NCBI GenBank assembly: GCA_902575375.1
Contig: CACGRD010000005.1
Span: 1-61,558, forward strand
DNA length: 61,558 bases
Direction: 5' to 3'
DNA from: an uncultured Alphaproteobacteria bacterium
GTDB taxonomy: Bacteria; Pseudomonadota; Alphaproteobacteria; HIMB59; GCA-002718135
In this document: positions 34,585 to 43,714 of the stretch, in pieces
Position numbering within the stretch: the first letter of the stretch is position 1
Layout of the letters: each line of letters begins with the position of its first letter
The notes under the pieces: generated by a model
The model's input: only the letters and a program-made list of their open reading frames with translations
Told to the model about the DNA's origin: nothing
Databases searched by the model: none
Made by a program: the position numbers and the translations under genes

Positions 34585-34724
34585 TATTTTTTACCTAAGT
34601 ACTGCTCAAGTTGTTTTAAAGTTTCTAGTTCACCACTGCTAATACTTTTATTTTCTTTTTTCTTTTTTAGTCGTTTATATTCCTTGATTAGAAAATTAAG
34701 ACTCTCCATTATTTGTTTATTCAT
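34584..34724 (-). CDS. 46-residue charged small protein, coupled on both sides
   Basis: The protein reads MNKQIMESLNFLIKEYKRLK then a Lys/Asn/Ser-rich middle, ending GELETLKQLEQYLGKK. Its ATG overlaps the MFS gene stop (ATGA), and its stop overlaps the ZapE-like start (TAATG). Such tight linkage on both sides makes chance unlikely. It looks like two short amphipathic helices joined by a basic loop. I do not recognise the family; an adaptor for the ATPase, or just a coupling ORF, are both possible. Confidence 0.62.
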   Translation of the reverse strand: MNKQIMESLNFLIKEYKRLKKKKENKSISSGELETLKQLEQYLGKK

Positions 34725-35911
34725 GTTTTATAAATTATAGGTAAAATTGATGATACAACAATCATAATGAAACTGATTAAAAATATAACTGATATTCCAT
34801 AACCCCAATCAATAGCATATCCAAAAACAACAGGCGATAAGGCACTCGCAAAAACCCCAACTGCGTGTAGTAAAGCTTTAGCAGTTCCAATACTTTTCAC
34901 TCCATAAATTTCTGCCCAGAGTGATCCCATAAACGGCGCAGATAGGCCCAAGTTAAATCCAAATAAAGACATGTAAAGCACGAATGACCAAAAATTATTA
35001 AAGAAAAAAAGAATGGTGATACAGATTAACAAAGGTAATAACACAAATGGTATTGCTTTCTTTGTATTTATCTTATCTATTAAGGGTCCACCTATTAATA
35101 ATCCTAAAATAGAAAATAATCCAAAATATATATATCCGTTCCCAAGCATTTCCATTGTCCACCCTTTAGCATCAAAAATATAAATCTGATGAAACATTAA
35201 CCCAGTACCAATAAATGGAAAAGATGCAGCTAATGGAAAATAAATGAAAAAAACTCGGTCTTTTAAAATTTCTGTAATGGTCCAACTTTTATATGTTTTC
35301 TCATTATCAATATTTTTTTGAAGGTCAGAATCCCTACTTTTTTGATTGTAAAGAATAAAGTATATTATTGGAATTAAGATCAAAAGAGTTAAAGTTGTTA
35401 AAAACCAAAGAGTTTTAAAATTAAAGTATAGGTCCAAATTAACAATAATCTTTGGTAAAAACATTATACCTAACATTCCTCCAAGTGTTGCAACTGATAT
35501 TGCTTTACCTCTATCAATTAAAAAATATCTTGCCATTGAAGTTGAGCCAGCATGTGTCATAGCCCCCTGTCCAAAAAAACGTAATAAAAATAAAATAAGA
35601 AAGAGATGAAAAATATTATCAAAAATAAAATAAAAACCAATGCAAGCAAAAGCTAAACCAAGAATAATACCTATGGAGTATAATCTTAAATCAATTTTAT
35701 CTATTAATTTAGCAAAGTTTATAAATAGAAACGAACTTACAAGCGTTGCTATGGCATAAACTAATCCAAACTCACCATCTGTTATTTTATATACATTACG
35801 AATGTCTTCGTTAAACAATGCAATATAGAAAGTCTGTCCATAACTTGCAAAGAAGACCATGGCAAATCCGTACAGTAAAAGATTTGGATCATGTAAAAAA
35901 AATTTTTTCAT
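34721..35911 (-). CDS. major facilitator superfamily transporter
   Basis: A 396-residue membrane protein with about 12 hydrophobic segments and a central charged loop (about residues 188-208). It shows an MFS-like topology with the A-type loop region replaced by FAKLIDKIDLR and glycine-rich helices (GGMLGIMFLPK). The substrate cannot be told. It lies 6 bases after the type 5 uracil-DNA glycosylase gene and overlaps the small 46-codon gene, in one minus-strand operon. Confidence 0.85.
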   Translation of the reverse strand: MKKFFLHDPNLLLYGFAMVFFASYGQTFYIALFNEDIRNVYKITDGEFGLVYAIATLVSSFLFINFAKLIDKIDLRLYSIGIILGLAFACIGFYFIFDNIFHLFLILFLLRFFGQGAMTHAGSTSMARYFLIDRGKAISVATLGGMLGIMFLPKIIVNLDLYFNFKTLWFLTTLTLLILIPIIYFILYNQKSRDSDLQKNIDNEKTYKSWTITEILKDRVFFIYFPLAASFPFIGTGLMFHQIYIFDAKGWTMEMLGNGYIYFGLFSILGLLIGGPLIDKINTKKAIPFVLLPLLICITILFFFNNFWSFVLYMSLFGFNLGLSAPFMGSLWAEIYGVKSIGTAKALLHAVGVFASALSPVVFGYAIDWGYGISVIFLISFIMIVVSSILPIIYKT

Positions 35912-35917
35912 TATAGT

Positions 35918-36589
35918 TTAAAGCAATTTTTTAATACTATTTAAAAGTTTTACCATTTTATTTATATCTATTCTTCCTGTATTAACATTTCGTGGACTTG
36001 GATGATAACTGCCAACTAAGATTTTCTTATCGGGTAAAATATTCATAGATCCATGAGAAAAAATAAAATCTTTATTTCGTATTTCATATTGTTGCTTATA
36101 ATAATTTACACAGGCGTCATGACCAATTTTACCAAGAGCAACAATGACTTTTATTTTTTTTAAGAAAGCAATTTCTTGATTGAAAAAATTAAAACATGTT
36201 TTCAATTCTTTTGAAGTAGGTTTATCTTCTGGAGGTACACATTTAAGGGCAGTAGTTAAGTACATATTTTGAAGCTCTAACCCATCACTTCTATCTACTG
36301 AATCTGGTTGATTTGCAAATCCAGTTTTAAATAAACAGGAAAATAAAAAATCTGCAGATTTATCTCCTGTAAAAACTCGACCTGTTCTATTTCCTCCATG
36401 TGCTGCTGGCGCAAGGCCTACCATTAACAATTTAGCTTTTTCATCTCCATAGCCAGTAATCGGCTTACCCCAATAACTTTGATCAAAATATTGTTTTCTT
36501 TTTTCTTTAGCAATTTTTTCGCGGAAGTTGACTAAGCGTTCACACTTTCTACAATGAATAATGGATTTGTTTAAATTACTTAATGTCAT
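35918..36589 (-). CDS. type 5 uracil-DNA glycosylase (UDGb)
   Basis: Removes uracil (and in this family also hypoxanthine or thymine mispairs) from DNA. Motif A is GLAPAAHGGNRTGRVFTGD near residues 57-75, the family 5 form lacking the usual catalytic polar residue of types 1 and 4, and motif B is YHPSPRNVNTGR near residue 200. Four cysteines (HCRKCERL at the N-terminus; LKCVPPEDKPTSKELKTC) fit the [4Fe-4S] cluster. At 223 residues it is normal. Confidence 0.9.
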   Translation of the reverse strand: MTLSNLNKSIIHCRKCERLVNFREKIAKEKRKQYFDQSYWGKPITGYGDEKAKLLMVGLAPAAHGGNRTGRVFTGDKSADFLFSCLFKTGFANQPDSVDRSDGLELQNMYLTTALKCVPPEDKPTSKELKTCFNFFNQEIAFLKKIKVIVALGKIGHDACVNYYKQQYEIRNKDFIFSHGSMNILPDKKILVGSYHPSPRNVNTGRIDINKMVKLLNSIKKLL

Positions 36590-36619
36590 TTGGAAAATAT
36601 ATATTTATATTACAGCTCT

Positions 36620-37183
36620 GTGATTAATGAAAGAGCTAAAGCTATTCTAGAATTTTGTTTCATCAAAACACCGCTTGAACAGTGGTTTAAAAAAGATGAT
36701 GAATTTGATAATATTTTGAGAAGTACTTTTATGGATGATTACACTAAAGCTATTAATAATGGCTATGATAATTGGAAGAATAATGCTGAAGAATGCGTAG
36801 CTTTGATTATATTACTTGATCAACTATCAAGAAATTTTTTCAGAAATAATTCAAAAGCTTATGACCAGGATACTAAGTGTGTTTTAATTGTTAAAGAAGC
36901 AATAAATAAAAAATATTTAGATAGTCTAGATGTTGATAAGATACATTTTTTATTACTACCATTAATTCATAGTGAGGATATCTTAGATCATAAACTTGGT
37001 CATAAATTAGTCGATCAATATTTAAATCATCATTCCGAGTATACTAATATTAAAAAAGCTTGGGATGATCATAGCGTGGCAATTAAAAAATTTGGAAGGT
37101 ACCCACATAGAAATAAAATGTTAAATAGAAAGACAACAAATGAAGAAGAGATGTTTTTAAAACAACCGAATAGTTCTTGGTAG
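36620..37183 (+). CDS. DUF924 family protein
   Basis: The sequence AKAILEFCF...WFKKDDEFDNILRSTF followed by ALIILLDQLSRNFFRNNSKAYDQD and the later HKLVDQY / GRYPHRNKML matches DUF924, an alpha-helical protein family of unknown function. Usual members have DFW and PHRN motifs; PHRN is kept. No ATG opens the frame: the GTG at 36620 or a TTG at 36590, which would abut the divergent glycosylase start, are the options. I prefer GTG as the conserved region begins right after it. Confidence 0.78.
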   Translation: MINERAKAILEFCFIKTPLEQWFKKDDEFDNILRSTFMDDYTKAINNGYDNWKNNAEECVALIILLDQLSRNFFRNNSKAYDQDTKCVLIVKEAINKKYLDSLDVDKIHFLLLPLIHSEDILDHKLGHKLVDQYLNHHSEYTNIKKAWDDHSVAIKKFGRYPHRNKMLNRKTTNEEEMFLKQPNSSW

Positions 37184-37201
37184 AAATAAATATAGCGATT
37201 A

Positions 37202-37276
37202 GGTCTCGTGGTGAAATGGATATCACACGTGTCTTCGGAACATGGATTTGGGGTTCGAGTCCCTACGAGACCGCCA
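37202..37276 (+). tRNA. tRNA-Arg(UCG)
   Basis: A full cloverleaf: acceptor GGTCTCG/CGAGACC, D-arm GTGA/TCAC, anticodon stem CGTGT/ACATG around loop CTTCGGA (anticodon TCG, reading CGA), T-arm with TTCGAGT loop, discriminator G and an encoded CCA. It lies 18 bases after the DUF924 gene and only one base before the converging asd stop. A T6 run follows shortly after inside asd's antisense strand. Confidence 0.96.
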
Positions 37277-37277
37277 A

Positions 37278-38321
37278 TTAAATAGTTATTTTTTCTGAGT
37301 ACTTTGAAATTACTAACTCAGCAATTTGAACAGCATTAAGCGCTGCTCCTTTACGCAAATTATCTGAGACTACCCATAAATTCAAACCATTATCTATTGA
37401 TTGATCATTTCTAATTCTACTAATATAAACTTTATCCTCTCCTGCAATTTCAACAGGAGTCACATAACCTTCATCTTTTCGATGATCAATTACTGAAATA
37501 CCTTCAGAGTTAGATAATATTTCGTTAGCTTCTTTTTCATCTAATGGTGAATCAAACTCTATATTTAGTGCTTCTGAATGACCAATAAATACAGCTGTTC
37601 TAACACAAGTTGCTGAAACATTAATTCCCTCATCTAGAATTTTTTTAGTTTCATCAACCATTTTTTGCTCTTCTTCTGTATTACCATTTTCTAAAAAAGC
37701 TCCAATGTGAGGAATGGCATTAAAAGCAATTTGTTTTGTAAACTTTTCTTTTTTTAATTCTTGGTTTGCATAAACATTTTGAGTCTGATTAAACAATTCA
37801 TCCATACCTGTTTTACCTGCTCCAGAAACAGCTTGATATGTTGATACCACAACTCTGTTTATAATTGCTTTTTCATGAAGTGGTTTTAATGCAACAACCA
37901 TTTGTATAGTTGAACAGTTAGGATTTGAAATAATATTAGTTCTGTTTTCATCATCAAAAAATTCATCAAGTGCATAAGCGTTCACTTCAGGAACGATTAA
38001 AGGAATATTTTGTTGCATTCTAAAATGAGAGGTGTTGTCTATAACAATACATCCTGTTTTAGCTGCTTTTGGTGCATATTCTGCAGAAATTTTACCACCG
38101 GGTGAAAATAAACCAATGTGAGCTTTTGAAAAATCAAATTCTGATAAGTCTTCTACAACAATTTCTTTATCTTTAAACTCTACTTTTTTACCTTTTGATT
38201 TTGATGATGCAAGTAAATATAAATTGTCTATTGGAAAATCCCTTTGCTCTAATATTTGAACTATTTCTGTTCCTACCGCACCTGTTGCTCCTGCTACTGC
38301 TATATTGTATTTTTGAGTCAT
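37278..38321 (-). CDS. asd: aspartate-semialdehyde dehydrogenase
   Basis: Reduces aspartyl phosphate to aspartate semialdehyde on the way to Lys/DAP, Met and Thr. The Rossmann motif VAGATGAVGTEIVQIL, the active-site Cys in SNPNCSTIQMV, and the catalytic His region HSEALNIEF are present. At 347 residues it is normal. It is the last gene in the leuC-leuD-leuB-asd unit, starting one base after leuB ends. Confidence 0.97.
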   Translation of the reverse strand: MTQKYNIAVAGATGAVGTEIVQILEQRDFPIDNLYLLASSKSKGKKVEFKDKEIVVEDLSEFDFSKAHIGLFSPGGKISAEYAPKAAKTGCIVIDNTSHFRMQQNIPLIVPEVNAYALDEFFDDENRTNIISNPNCSTIQMVVALKPLHEKAIINRVVVSTYQAVSGAGKTGMDELFNQTQNVYANQELKKEKFTKQIAFNAIPHIGAFLENGNTEEEQKMVDETKKILDEGINVSATCVRTAVFIGHSEALNIEFDSPLDEKEANEILSNSEGISVIDHRKDEGYVTPVEIAGEDKVYISRIRNDQSIDNGLNLWVVSDNLRKGAALNAVQIAELVISKYSEKITI

Positions 38322-39434
38322 TTAATTTCCAGATAGAATTTTTAATTCTTCAATAACAGCATTTCCCATTTCTTGAGTTGAGATAATTTTTTCTGCTCCA
38401 TCTTTTATATCAGCTGTTCTTAAACCTTTTAGTAATACATTCTGTACAGCTGTCTCAATCATTTGACTATCTTCTTGCATATCAAAACTATATTTCAACA
38501 TCATAGCAAAGCTCATAATCATTGCTAAAGGATTTGCTTTAGATTGACCAGCGATATCTGGTGCACTACCATGAACGGGCTCATACATTGCTGCTCTAGT
38601 TCCATTTTCTTTAACTGGTCCAAGGGCTGCTGAAGGGAGCATTCCTAAAGATCCTGTTAGCATAGCTGCAGTATCACTTAAAAGATCACCAAATAAATTA
38701 TCTGTAAGTATGACATCAAATTGTTTTGGATAACGAACTAATTGCATTGCACAATTATCTGCAAGCATGTGTTCTAAATTAACATTAGAATATTCCTTTT
38801 TATGTAAATCTGTTACAGTTTGTTTCCAAAATAAACCTGTTTCCATTACATTTGATTTTTCTACTGATGTAACTTTATTGTTACGCAACTTTGCTAAATC
38901 AAATGCCACTCGTGAAACTCTATTAACTTCTGATGTGGTATATAGTTGAGTATCAACTGCCTTACTTTCAGTCTCACTTATTTTTGATATACCTCTTGGT
39001 TGTCCAAAATATACACCACTTGTTAATTCTCTTATTATCAAAATATCTAATCCTTTAACAAGATTAGATTTTAGAGATGATGAATCTGAAAGAGCATCTA
39101 AAACAACAGCTGGTCTTAGATTAGCAAACAGATCTAGGTCTTTTCTTAATCTTAATAAGGCTGCTTCAGGTCTTTTATCTCTTTCTACGTTATCCCATTT
39201 AGCACCTCCTACCGCACCAAATAATACTGCATCACAATCCATAGCTACTTGTATTGTTTCATCACTTATAGAATTACCTTCTTTATCGTATGCCGTACCA
39301 CCAACTAATCTTTCAGAGATATCAAAAGATAAAGATTTAGTTTTTTCCATCCAATCAATGATTTTTAATACCTCAGCCATAACTTCATTGCCAATTCCAT
39401 CGCCAGGTAAAATTAAAATTTTTTTATTACTCAT
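38322..39434 (-). CDS. leuB: 3-isopropylmalate dehydrogenase
   Basis: NAD-dependent oxidation and decarboxylation of 3-isopropylmalate to 2-oxoisocaproate in leucine synthesis. ILPGDGIGNEVMAE at the N-terminus, LLRLRKDLDLFANLRPA with its substrate-binding arginines, RELTSGVYFGQPRG, and NLFGDLLSDTAAMLTGSLGMLPSA. The 370-residue length and place in leuCDB-asd fit LeuB rather than isocitrate dehydrogenase. Confidence 0.97.
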   Translation of the reverse strand: MSNKKILILPGDGIGNEVMAEVLKIIDWMEKTKSLSFDISERLVGGTAYDKEGNSISDETIQVAMDCDAVLFGAVGGAKWDNVERDKRPEAALLRLRKDLDLFANLRPAVVLDALSDSSSLKSNLVKGLDILIIRELTSGVYFGQPRGISKISETESKAVDTQLYTTSEVNRVSRVAFDLAKLRNNKVTSVEKSNVMETGLFWKQTVTDLHKKEYSNVNLEHMLADNCAMQLVRYPKQFDVILTDNLFGDLLSDTAAMLTGSLGMLPSAALGPVKENGTRAAMYEPVHGSAPDIAGQSKANPLAMIMSFAMMLKYSFDMQEDSQMIETAVQNVLLKGLRTADIKDGAEKIISTQEMGNAVIEELKILSGN

Positions 39435-39440
39435 TTTTGA

Positions 39441-40043
39441 CTACACTATCCAAGGTTGGATACTGTGTATTTTTTCTTCGTGAACATCAATTTTTTTATT
39501 TTTTTGGAGCGTCAAACCAATATCATCCAAACCTTCTAGCAAACATTTTTTTCGAAATGCATCAATTTCAAATTCTATTGTTTTATCATTTTGATAAGTG
39601 ATTTTTTGATTTTCTAAATCAACTGAAACATCATTTTTATTTTCTGCTTCGTTCATTAATATATCTACCTTTTGTTGATCTAACTTGATTGGCAGTATTC
39701 CATTTTTAAAACAATTATTATAGAAAATATCTGCGAAGCTTGGTGCAATTATTGACTTAAAACCAAAATCTAATAGTGACCATGGTGCATGCTCTCTACT
39801 TGATCCACAACCAAAATTTGCCCCAGCAATTAAAATTTTTGAAGTTTTATAAGGGTCCCAGTTAAGAACAAAATCATTCTTTATGTTACCTTGAATATCG
39901 TATCTTAATTCATGAAATAAGTTTTTTCCTAAACCAGATCTCTTAATTGTTTTCAAAAATTGTTTTGGAATAATCATATCGGTATCGACATTAATCATTG
40001 GAAGTGGTGCAGGGATACCAATTATTGTTTTAAATGATTCCAT
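39441..40043 (-). CDS. leuD: 3-isopropylmalate dehydratase small subunit
   Basis: The swivel domain of isopropylmalate isomerase. [22 protein letters not shown], then [15 protein letters not shown] and the [19 protein letters not shown] segment. The 200-residue length matches the bacterial form working with a separate LeuC. It follows leuC without a gap. Confidence 0.97.
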   Translation of the reverse strand: MESFKTIIGIPAPLPMINVDTDMIIPKQFLKTIKRSGLGKNLFHELRYDIQGNIKNDFVLNWDPYKTSKILIAGANFGCGSSREHAPWSLLDFGFKSIIAPSFADIFYNNCFKNGILPIKLDQQKVDILMNEAENKNDVSVDLENQKITYQNDKTIEFEIDAFRKKCLLEGLDDIGLTLQKNKKIDVHEEKIHSIQPWIV

Positions 40044-41447
40044 TTATAAATCCTCTGCTGTTGCAAAAGAACCTTTGATTGCAGAGGCAGCAGCTATTGC
40101 AGGACTAACAAGATGTGTTCTACCTTCTCTACCTTGTCTACCTTCAAAATTTCTATTTGATGTTGATGCGCATCTTTCTTGCGGTTTTAATTGATCTGGA
40201 TTCATAGCTAAACACATGGAGCAACCTGGCTCTCTCCAATCAAATCCCGCTTCAATAAAAATTTTATCTAAACCTTCTTCTTCAGCTTGTTTTTTAACTA
40301 GACCTGAACCAGGAACGATCATTGAGTCTACAGAAACTTTTTTGCCCTCTACAACTTTGGCAACTTCTCTTAAATCCTCAATTCTGCCATTAGTGCAAGA
40401 GCCAATAAATACTTTATCAATTTTAATTTTTTGTATTTCTTGTTTGGGTTCTAAACCCATATATTCAAGAGAACGTTCCATAGCCCTCTTTCTGTTCGGA
40501 TTACTCTCTTCTTGTGGGTTTGGTACTATACCATCTATAGCTACAACGTCTTGTGGGCTTGTGCCCCAAGTAATTTGTGGTGAAATATCTCCAGCATTAA
40601 TTAAAATTTCTTCATCATATTTTGCGCCCTCATCAGATGGAAGAGATCTCCAAAATTCTACCGCTTTATTCCAATTATCTCCTGATGGAGCATACGGTCT
40701 ACCTTTAATATATTCAAAAGTTTTTTCGTCAGGAGCGATTAAACCAGCTCTAGCACCTGCTTCAATACTCATATTGCAGATTGTCATTCTTCCTTCCATA
40801 GAAAGAGAGGAAATTGCATTACCAGCATATTCAATAACATAACCAGTGCCGCCAGCTGTTCCTATTTTTCCTATTATATGAAGAATAATATCTTTTGCTG
40901 TAACACCTAAGTTTAAGTTACCTTCAACAGAAATTCGCATATTCTTTGCAGGTTTTTGAATTAAGGTCTGAGTAGCTAATACATGTTCAACTTCACTTGT
41001 GCCGATACCAAAAGCTAATGCACCAAATGCTCCGTGTGTTGCTGTATGACTATCACCACAAACTATCGTCATACCTGGCTGAGTAATACCTTGTTCTGGT
41101 CCAACTATATGAACTATACCTTGTCTGCTATCTAATAATGGAAAAAGTGTAACATCAAAATCTTTGCAATTTTTTTCCAGTGTTTCAACCTGAATTCTAC
41201 TTTCTTTATTTTCTATACCTTTAGATCTATCTGATGTTGGAACATTGTGATCAGCTACAGCAAAAGTACTTTCGGGTCTTCTAACTTTACGATTATTGTT
41301 TTTTAAACCTTCAAATGCTTGAGGACTCGTAACTTCATGAACAAGGTGTCTATCGATATATATAAGACAAGTACCATCTTCTTGTCTATCAACGAGATGA
41401 TGTTCCCAAATTTTATCAAAAAGAGTTTTAGGATTATTTATTATCAT
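40044..41447 (-). CDS. leuC: 3-isopropylmalate dehydratase large subunit
   Basis: The [4Fe-4S] subunit of isopropylmalate isomerase. [13 protein letters not shown] at the start, [33 protein letters not shown] (first cluster Cys) and [11 protein letters not shown] (the other two), then [12 protein letters not shown] longer reading to 41492 exists, but the ATG at 41447, just inside the end of rplS (14-base overlap), puts the N-terminus where the family's is. About 467 residues. Confidence 0.96.
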   Translation of the reverse strand: MIINNPKTLFDKIWEHHLVDRQEDGTCLIYIDRHLVHEVTSPQAFEGLKNNNRKVRRPESTFAVADHNVPTSDRSKGIENKESRIQVETLEKNCKDFDVTLFPLLDSRQGIVHIVGPEQGITQPGMTIVCGDSHTATHGAFGALAFGIGTSEVEHVLATQTLIQKPAKNMRISVEGNLNLGVTAKDIILHIIGKIGTAGGTGYVIEYAGNAISSLSMEGRMTICNMSIEAGARAGLIAPDEKTFEYIKGRPYAPSGDNWNKAVEFWRSLPSDEGAKYDEEILINAGDISPQITWGTSPQDVVAIDGIVPNPQEESNPNRKRAMERSLEYMGLEPKQEIQKIKIDKVFIGSCTNGRIEDLREVAKVVEGKKVSVDSMIVPGSGLVKKQAEEEGLDKIFIEAGFDWREPGCSMCLAMNPDQLKPQERCASTSNRNFEGRQGREGRTHLVSPAIAAASAIKGSFATAEDL

Positions 41448-42039
41448 CCGATTTATTTTCGGCTGCGTTTTCCTCTTCTTTACTAGATTCATCTGCAGCT
41501 TCTGCTTTAGATTCTTCTGCTTGTTTGGCTTCTGCTTCTTTAACTTTTGTCTCTACTTGTTTTGCTTCTACCTCTACAGCTTTTGTTTCCTCTGCAGCAT
41601 TTGTACCTGTATCTGCAGTTTTTGTTTCTTCTTCAGGTGGAGCTTCTTCTATATATTCATATTGATCGGCTTCATCACCTCTATCTTTATCTGCGATCCT
41701 TGCTTTCTTTCCAGATAATTCTCTTAAATAATATAGCTTAGCTCTTCTTACATTGCCTTTTCTAACAACATCAATTTTTTCTACTAATGGACTGAATAAA
41801 GGGAATACTCTTTCAACACCCTCTCCATAAGATATTTTTCTCACAGTAAAGTTAGAGTTTACTGAATTATTTTTTCTTGCAATACAAATACCTTCAAATG
41901 CTTGGAGTCTCGACTTACTTCCCTCTGTAATTCTTACAGTAACTTTTAGAGTATCACCTGGACGAAAAGCAGGAACTCTTTTTTTTGAAGTTAACTTTTC
42001 AATTTGTTGTTTTTCAAATGTCTCTAATAAATTACTCAT
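41434..42039 (-). CDS. rplS: 50S ribosomal protein L19 with acidic tail
   Basis: Residues 1 to ~115 form normal L19 ([57 protein letters not shown]). About 85 further residues are a repetitive Glu/Ala/Lys/Thr tail ending [17 protein letters not shown]. The tail keeps a common AT-rich codon use and is in frame through many short EAK-type repeats. Order rpsP-rimM-trmD-rplS is standard. L19 sits at the 30S-50S interface. Confidence 0.95.
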   Translation of the reverse strand: MSNLLETFEKQQIEKLTSKKRVPAFRPGDTLKVTVRITEGSKSRLQAFEGICIARKNNSVNSNFTVRKISYGEGVERVFPLFSPLVEKIDVVRKGNVRRAKLYYLRELSGKKARIADKDRGDEADQYEYIEEAPPEEETKTADTGTNAAEETKAVEVEAKQVETKVKEAEAKQAEESKAEAADESSKEEENAAENKSDDNK

Positions 42040-42040
42040 T

Positions 42041-42739
42041 TTATATTTCCTTTTTATAAAGATCTGGTCTTAATTTTTTTGTTTTTTCAACCGATTTTTC
42101 TTTTCTCCATTTAACAATTTTTTCATGATGACCTGATGTTAAAACATCTGGAACTTCATGTTTATTTCCCTGAATATCTTCCCAGGTTTGCGGTCTGGTA
42201 TAATGAGGATATTCAAGCAGATTATTAGAAAAAGATTCTTCTAATAAACTTTGTGGCTGCCCTAATACTCCAGGAATGAGACGAATACAACCTTCAACTA
42301 ACACCTGGGCGGCAATCTCACCGCCAGAAAGGACGTAATCACCGATACTTATTTCATGAAAATCAAGAATTTCTATAGCTCTTTGGTCAACCCCTTCAAA
42401 TCTACCGCATAAAATAAGCATTTCATCATGTTTTGATAAATTATTAAGTTTGGCTTGAGATAATTTCTGACCTGATGGTGTTAGAAAAATTTTACAGTAA
42501 TTATCGGTTTTGAAAGTGATTGAATTTAATGCTTTTTCAATCACATCTGGACGAATAACCATTCCAGGGCCTCCCCCAAAAGGTTCATCATCAACACTTC
42601 CTCTTTTGTCAATTCCAAAATTATGTAGATTGACTATCTCGAGAGAAAATTTTTTATTGTTTAATGCATTTCCGATTACAGAATATCCTAGTGAACCAGG
42701 GAACATTTCAGGATAACAGGTTAAAATTACTACTCTCAT
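42041..42739 (-). CDS. trmD: tRNA (guanine37-N1)-methyltransferase
   Basis: Methylates G37 of CNN-reading tRNAs to prevent frameshifts. A SPOUT-class enzyme: [61 protein letters not shown] in the knot, and a C-terminal domain ending in [23 protein letters not shown] at 42748 would overlap rimM; the ATG at 42739 gives the conserved [15 protein letters not shown] start. It runs to one base before rplS. Confidence 0.96.
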   Translation of the reverse strand: MRVVILTCYPEMFPGSLGYSVIGNALNNKKFSLEIVNLHNFGIDKRGSVDDEPFGGGPGMVIRPDVIEKALNSITFKTDNYCKIFLTPSGQKLSQAKLNNLSKHDEMLILCGRFEGVDQRAIEILDFHEISIGDYVLSGGEIAAQVLVEGCIRLIPGVLGQPQSLLEESFSNNLLEYPHYTRPQTWEDIQGNKHEVPDVLTSGHHEKIVKWRKEKSVEKTKKLRPDLYKKEI

Positions 42740-42740
42740 T

Positions 42741-43247
42741 TTAATCAAGAATACCAGGTATTGGATCAGCTATAATTTCTTTTTTATTAATATTAACTGA
42801 TAAAATATTTGTTTTATCAAAAGGTATAAGAATAAGTTTGGTATTATATTTGACTTCTAATAAATCACCTGCCCCAAAATTTTGAACACTTAAAACTTTT
42901 CCAATACTAGTATTGTCTTTCAAGAAAATCATGCATTTGATTAGATCGTTTATGTAAAACTCATTATCTTTTGTTTTTGGAAAAAATTTCTTATTTGAAA
43001 AAATTTTTTGACCTTTAAGTTCTAAAACATCTTCTCTAGAAAAGTATTTTTCAACTTGAACAACGCACTTATTATTTTTGAATAAAATATTTTTAAAATT
43101 CCAAGCAACTGAACCATCAAAATTATAATAGTTTTTTAAATTTTTAAAAACTTCAAAAGAGGTAGTCATCATATTAACTTTTATTTCACCTTTTAATCCT
43201 AAAGGAGATCCAAACTGACCAACAAGAATAATATCTTTATTACTCAA
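42741..43247 (-). CDS. rimM: 16S rRNA processing protein RimM
   Basis: A 30S maturation factor that binds S19. The N-terminal VGQFGSPLGLKGEIKVN segment and a C-terminal PRC barrel (GKVLSVQNFGAGDLLEVKY, LIPF, ADPIPGILD) are both present in 168 residues. Its position between rpsP and trmD is the classical operon order. The C-terminal barrel is more divergent than the first domain. Confidence 0.94.
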   Translation of the reverse strand: MSNKDIILVGQFGSPLGLKGEIKVNMMTTSFEVFKNLKNYYNFDGSVAWNFKNILFKNNKCVVQVEKYFSREDVLELKGQKIFSNKKFFPKTKDNEFYINDLIKCMIFLKDNTSIGKVLSVQNFGAGDLLEVKYNTKLILIPFDKTNILSVNINKKEIIADPIPGILD

Positions 43248-43261
43248 AGCAAAAATTGTTT

Positions 43262-43702
43262 TTATTCTTTTTTATCTTTTGGTTCTTCAGCAGGTTGCGC
43301 ATCTTCAGCTGGCTTAGCTTCTGCTTCTTCTGCTTTTGGTTCTTCTGCTGCAGCATTCGCAGCTTCTTCTTTTTCTTTAGCAGCAGCTAAACGTTCCTGT
43401 GCTTTTTTCTTAGGTAGATGTTTTTTTGTTTTTTCAGTAATAACTGGTTTTTCCATCACACCAAGATTACTAAGAAAAATATAAATTCTATCTGATGGTT
43501 TTGCTCCTTTTGCAATCCATTCCTTAGCTTTGTCTAAATCCATTTTAACTCTATCAGCGCTATCCTTTGGAAGCATTGGGTTATAAGTTCCAATTTGATC
43601 TATAAATTTTCCATCTCTAGCTCTTCTAGAATCAGCAACCACTATTCTATAAAATGGTCTTTTCTTTGCACCACCTCTTGATAATCTTATTCTTACTGGC
43701 AT
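43262..43702 (-). CDS. rpsP: 30S ribosomal protein S16 with acidic tail
   Basis: Residues 1 to ~80 are S16 ([64 protein letters not shown]). The last ~65 residues are a basic hinge ([14 protein letters not shown]) followed by a Glu/Ala/Pro-rich tail ending EEPKDKKE. S16 tails occur in alphaproteobacteria but this one is long, and similar in composition to that of L19 two genes on. Confidence 0.95.
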   Translation of the reverse strand: MPVRIRLSRGGAKKRPFYRIVVADSRRARDGKFIDQIGTYNPMLPKDSADRVKMDLDKAKEWIAKGAKPSDRIYIFLSNLGVMEKPVITEKTKKHLPKKKAQERLAAAKEKEEAANAAAEEPKAEEAEAKPAEDAQPAEEPKDKKE

Positions 43703-43714
43703 TTTATTTCCTTT

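Noticed and set aside
40216-40842. A 208-codon open frame on the plus strand opposite leuC
   Set aside because: It lies entirely within leuC, has no recognisable domain, and leuC is strongly conserved on the other strand; a mirror of its codon use.
41521-41741. Cys/Phe/Leu-rich frames opposite the rplS tail, looking like membrane peptides
   Set aside because: The composition is simply the reverse complement of repeated GAA/GCA/AAA codons of the L19 tail.
41450-43400. Repeat array or CRISPR-like periodicity in the rplS and rpsP 3' regions
   Set aside because: The repeats are short, imperfect and in frame, and encode Glu/Ala/Lys tails; there are no constant repeat units with unique spacers.
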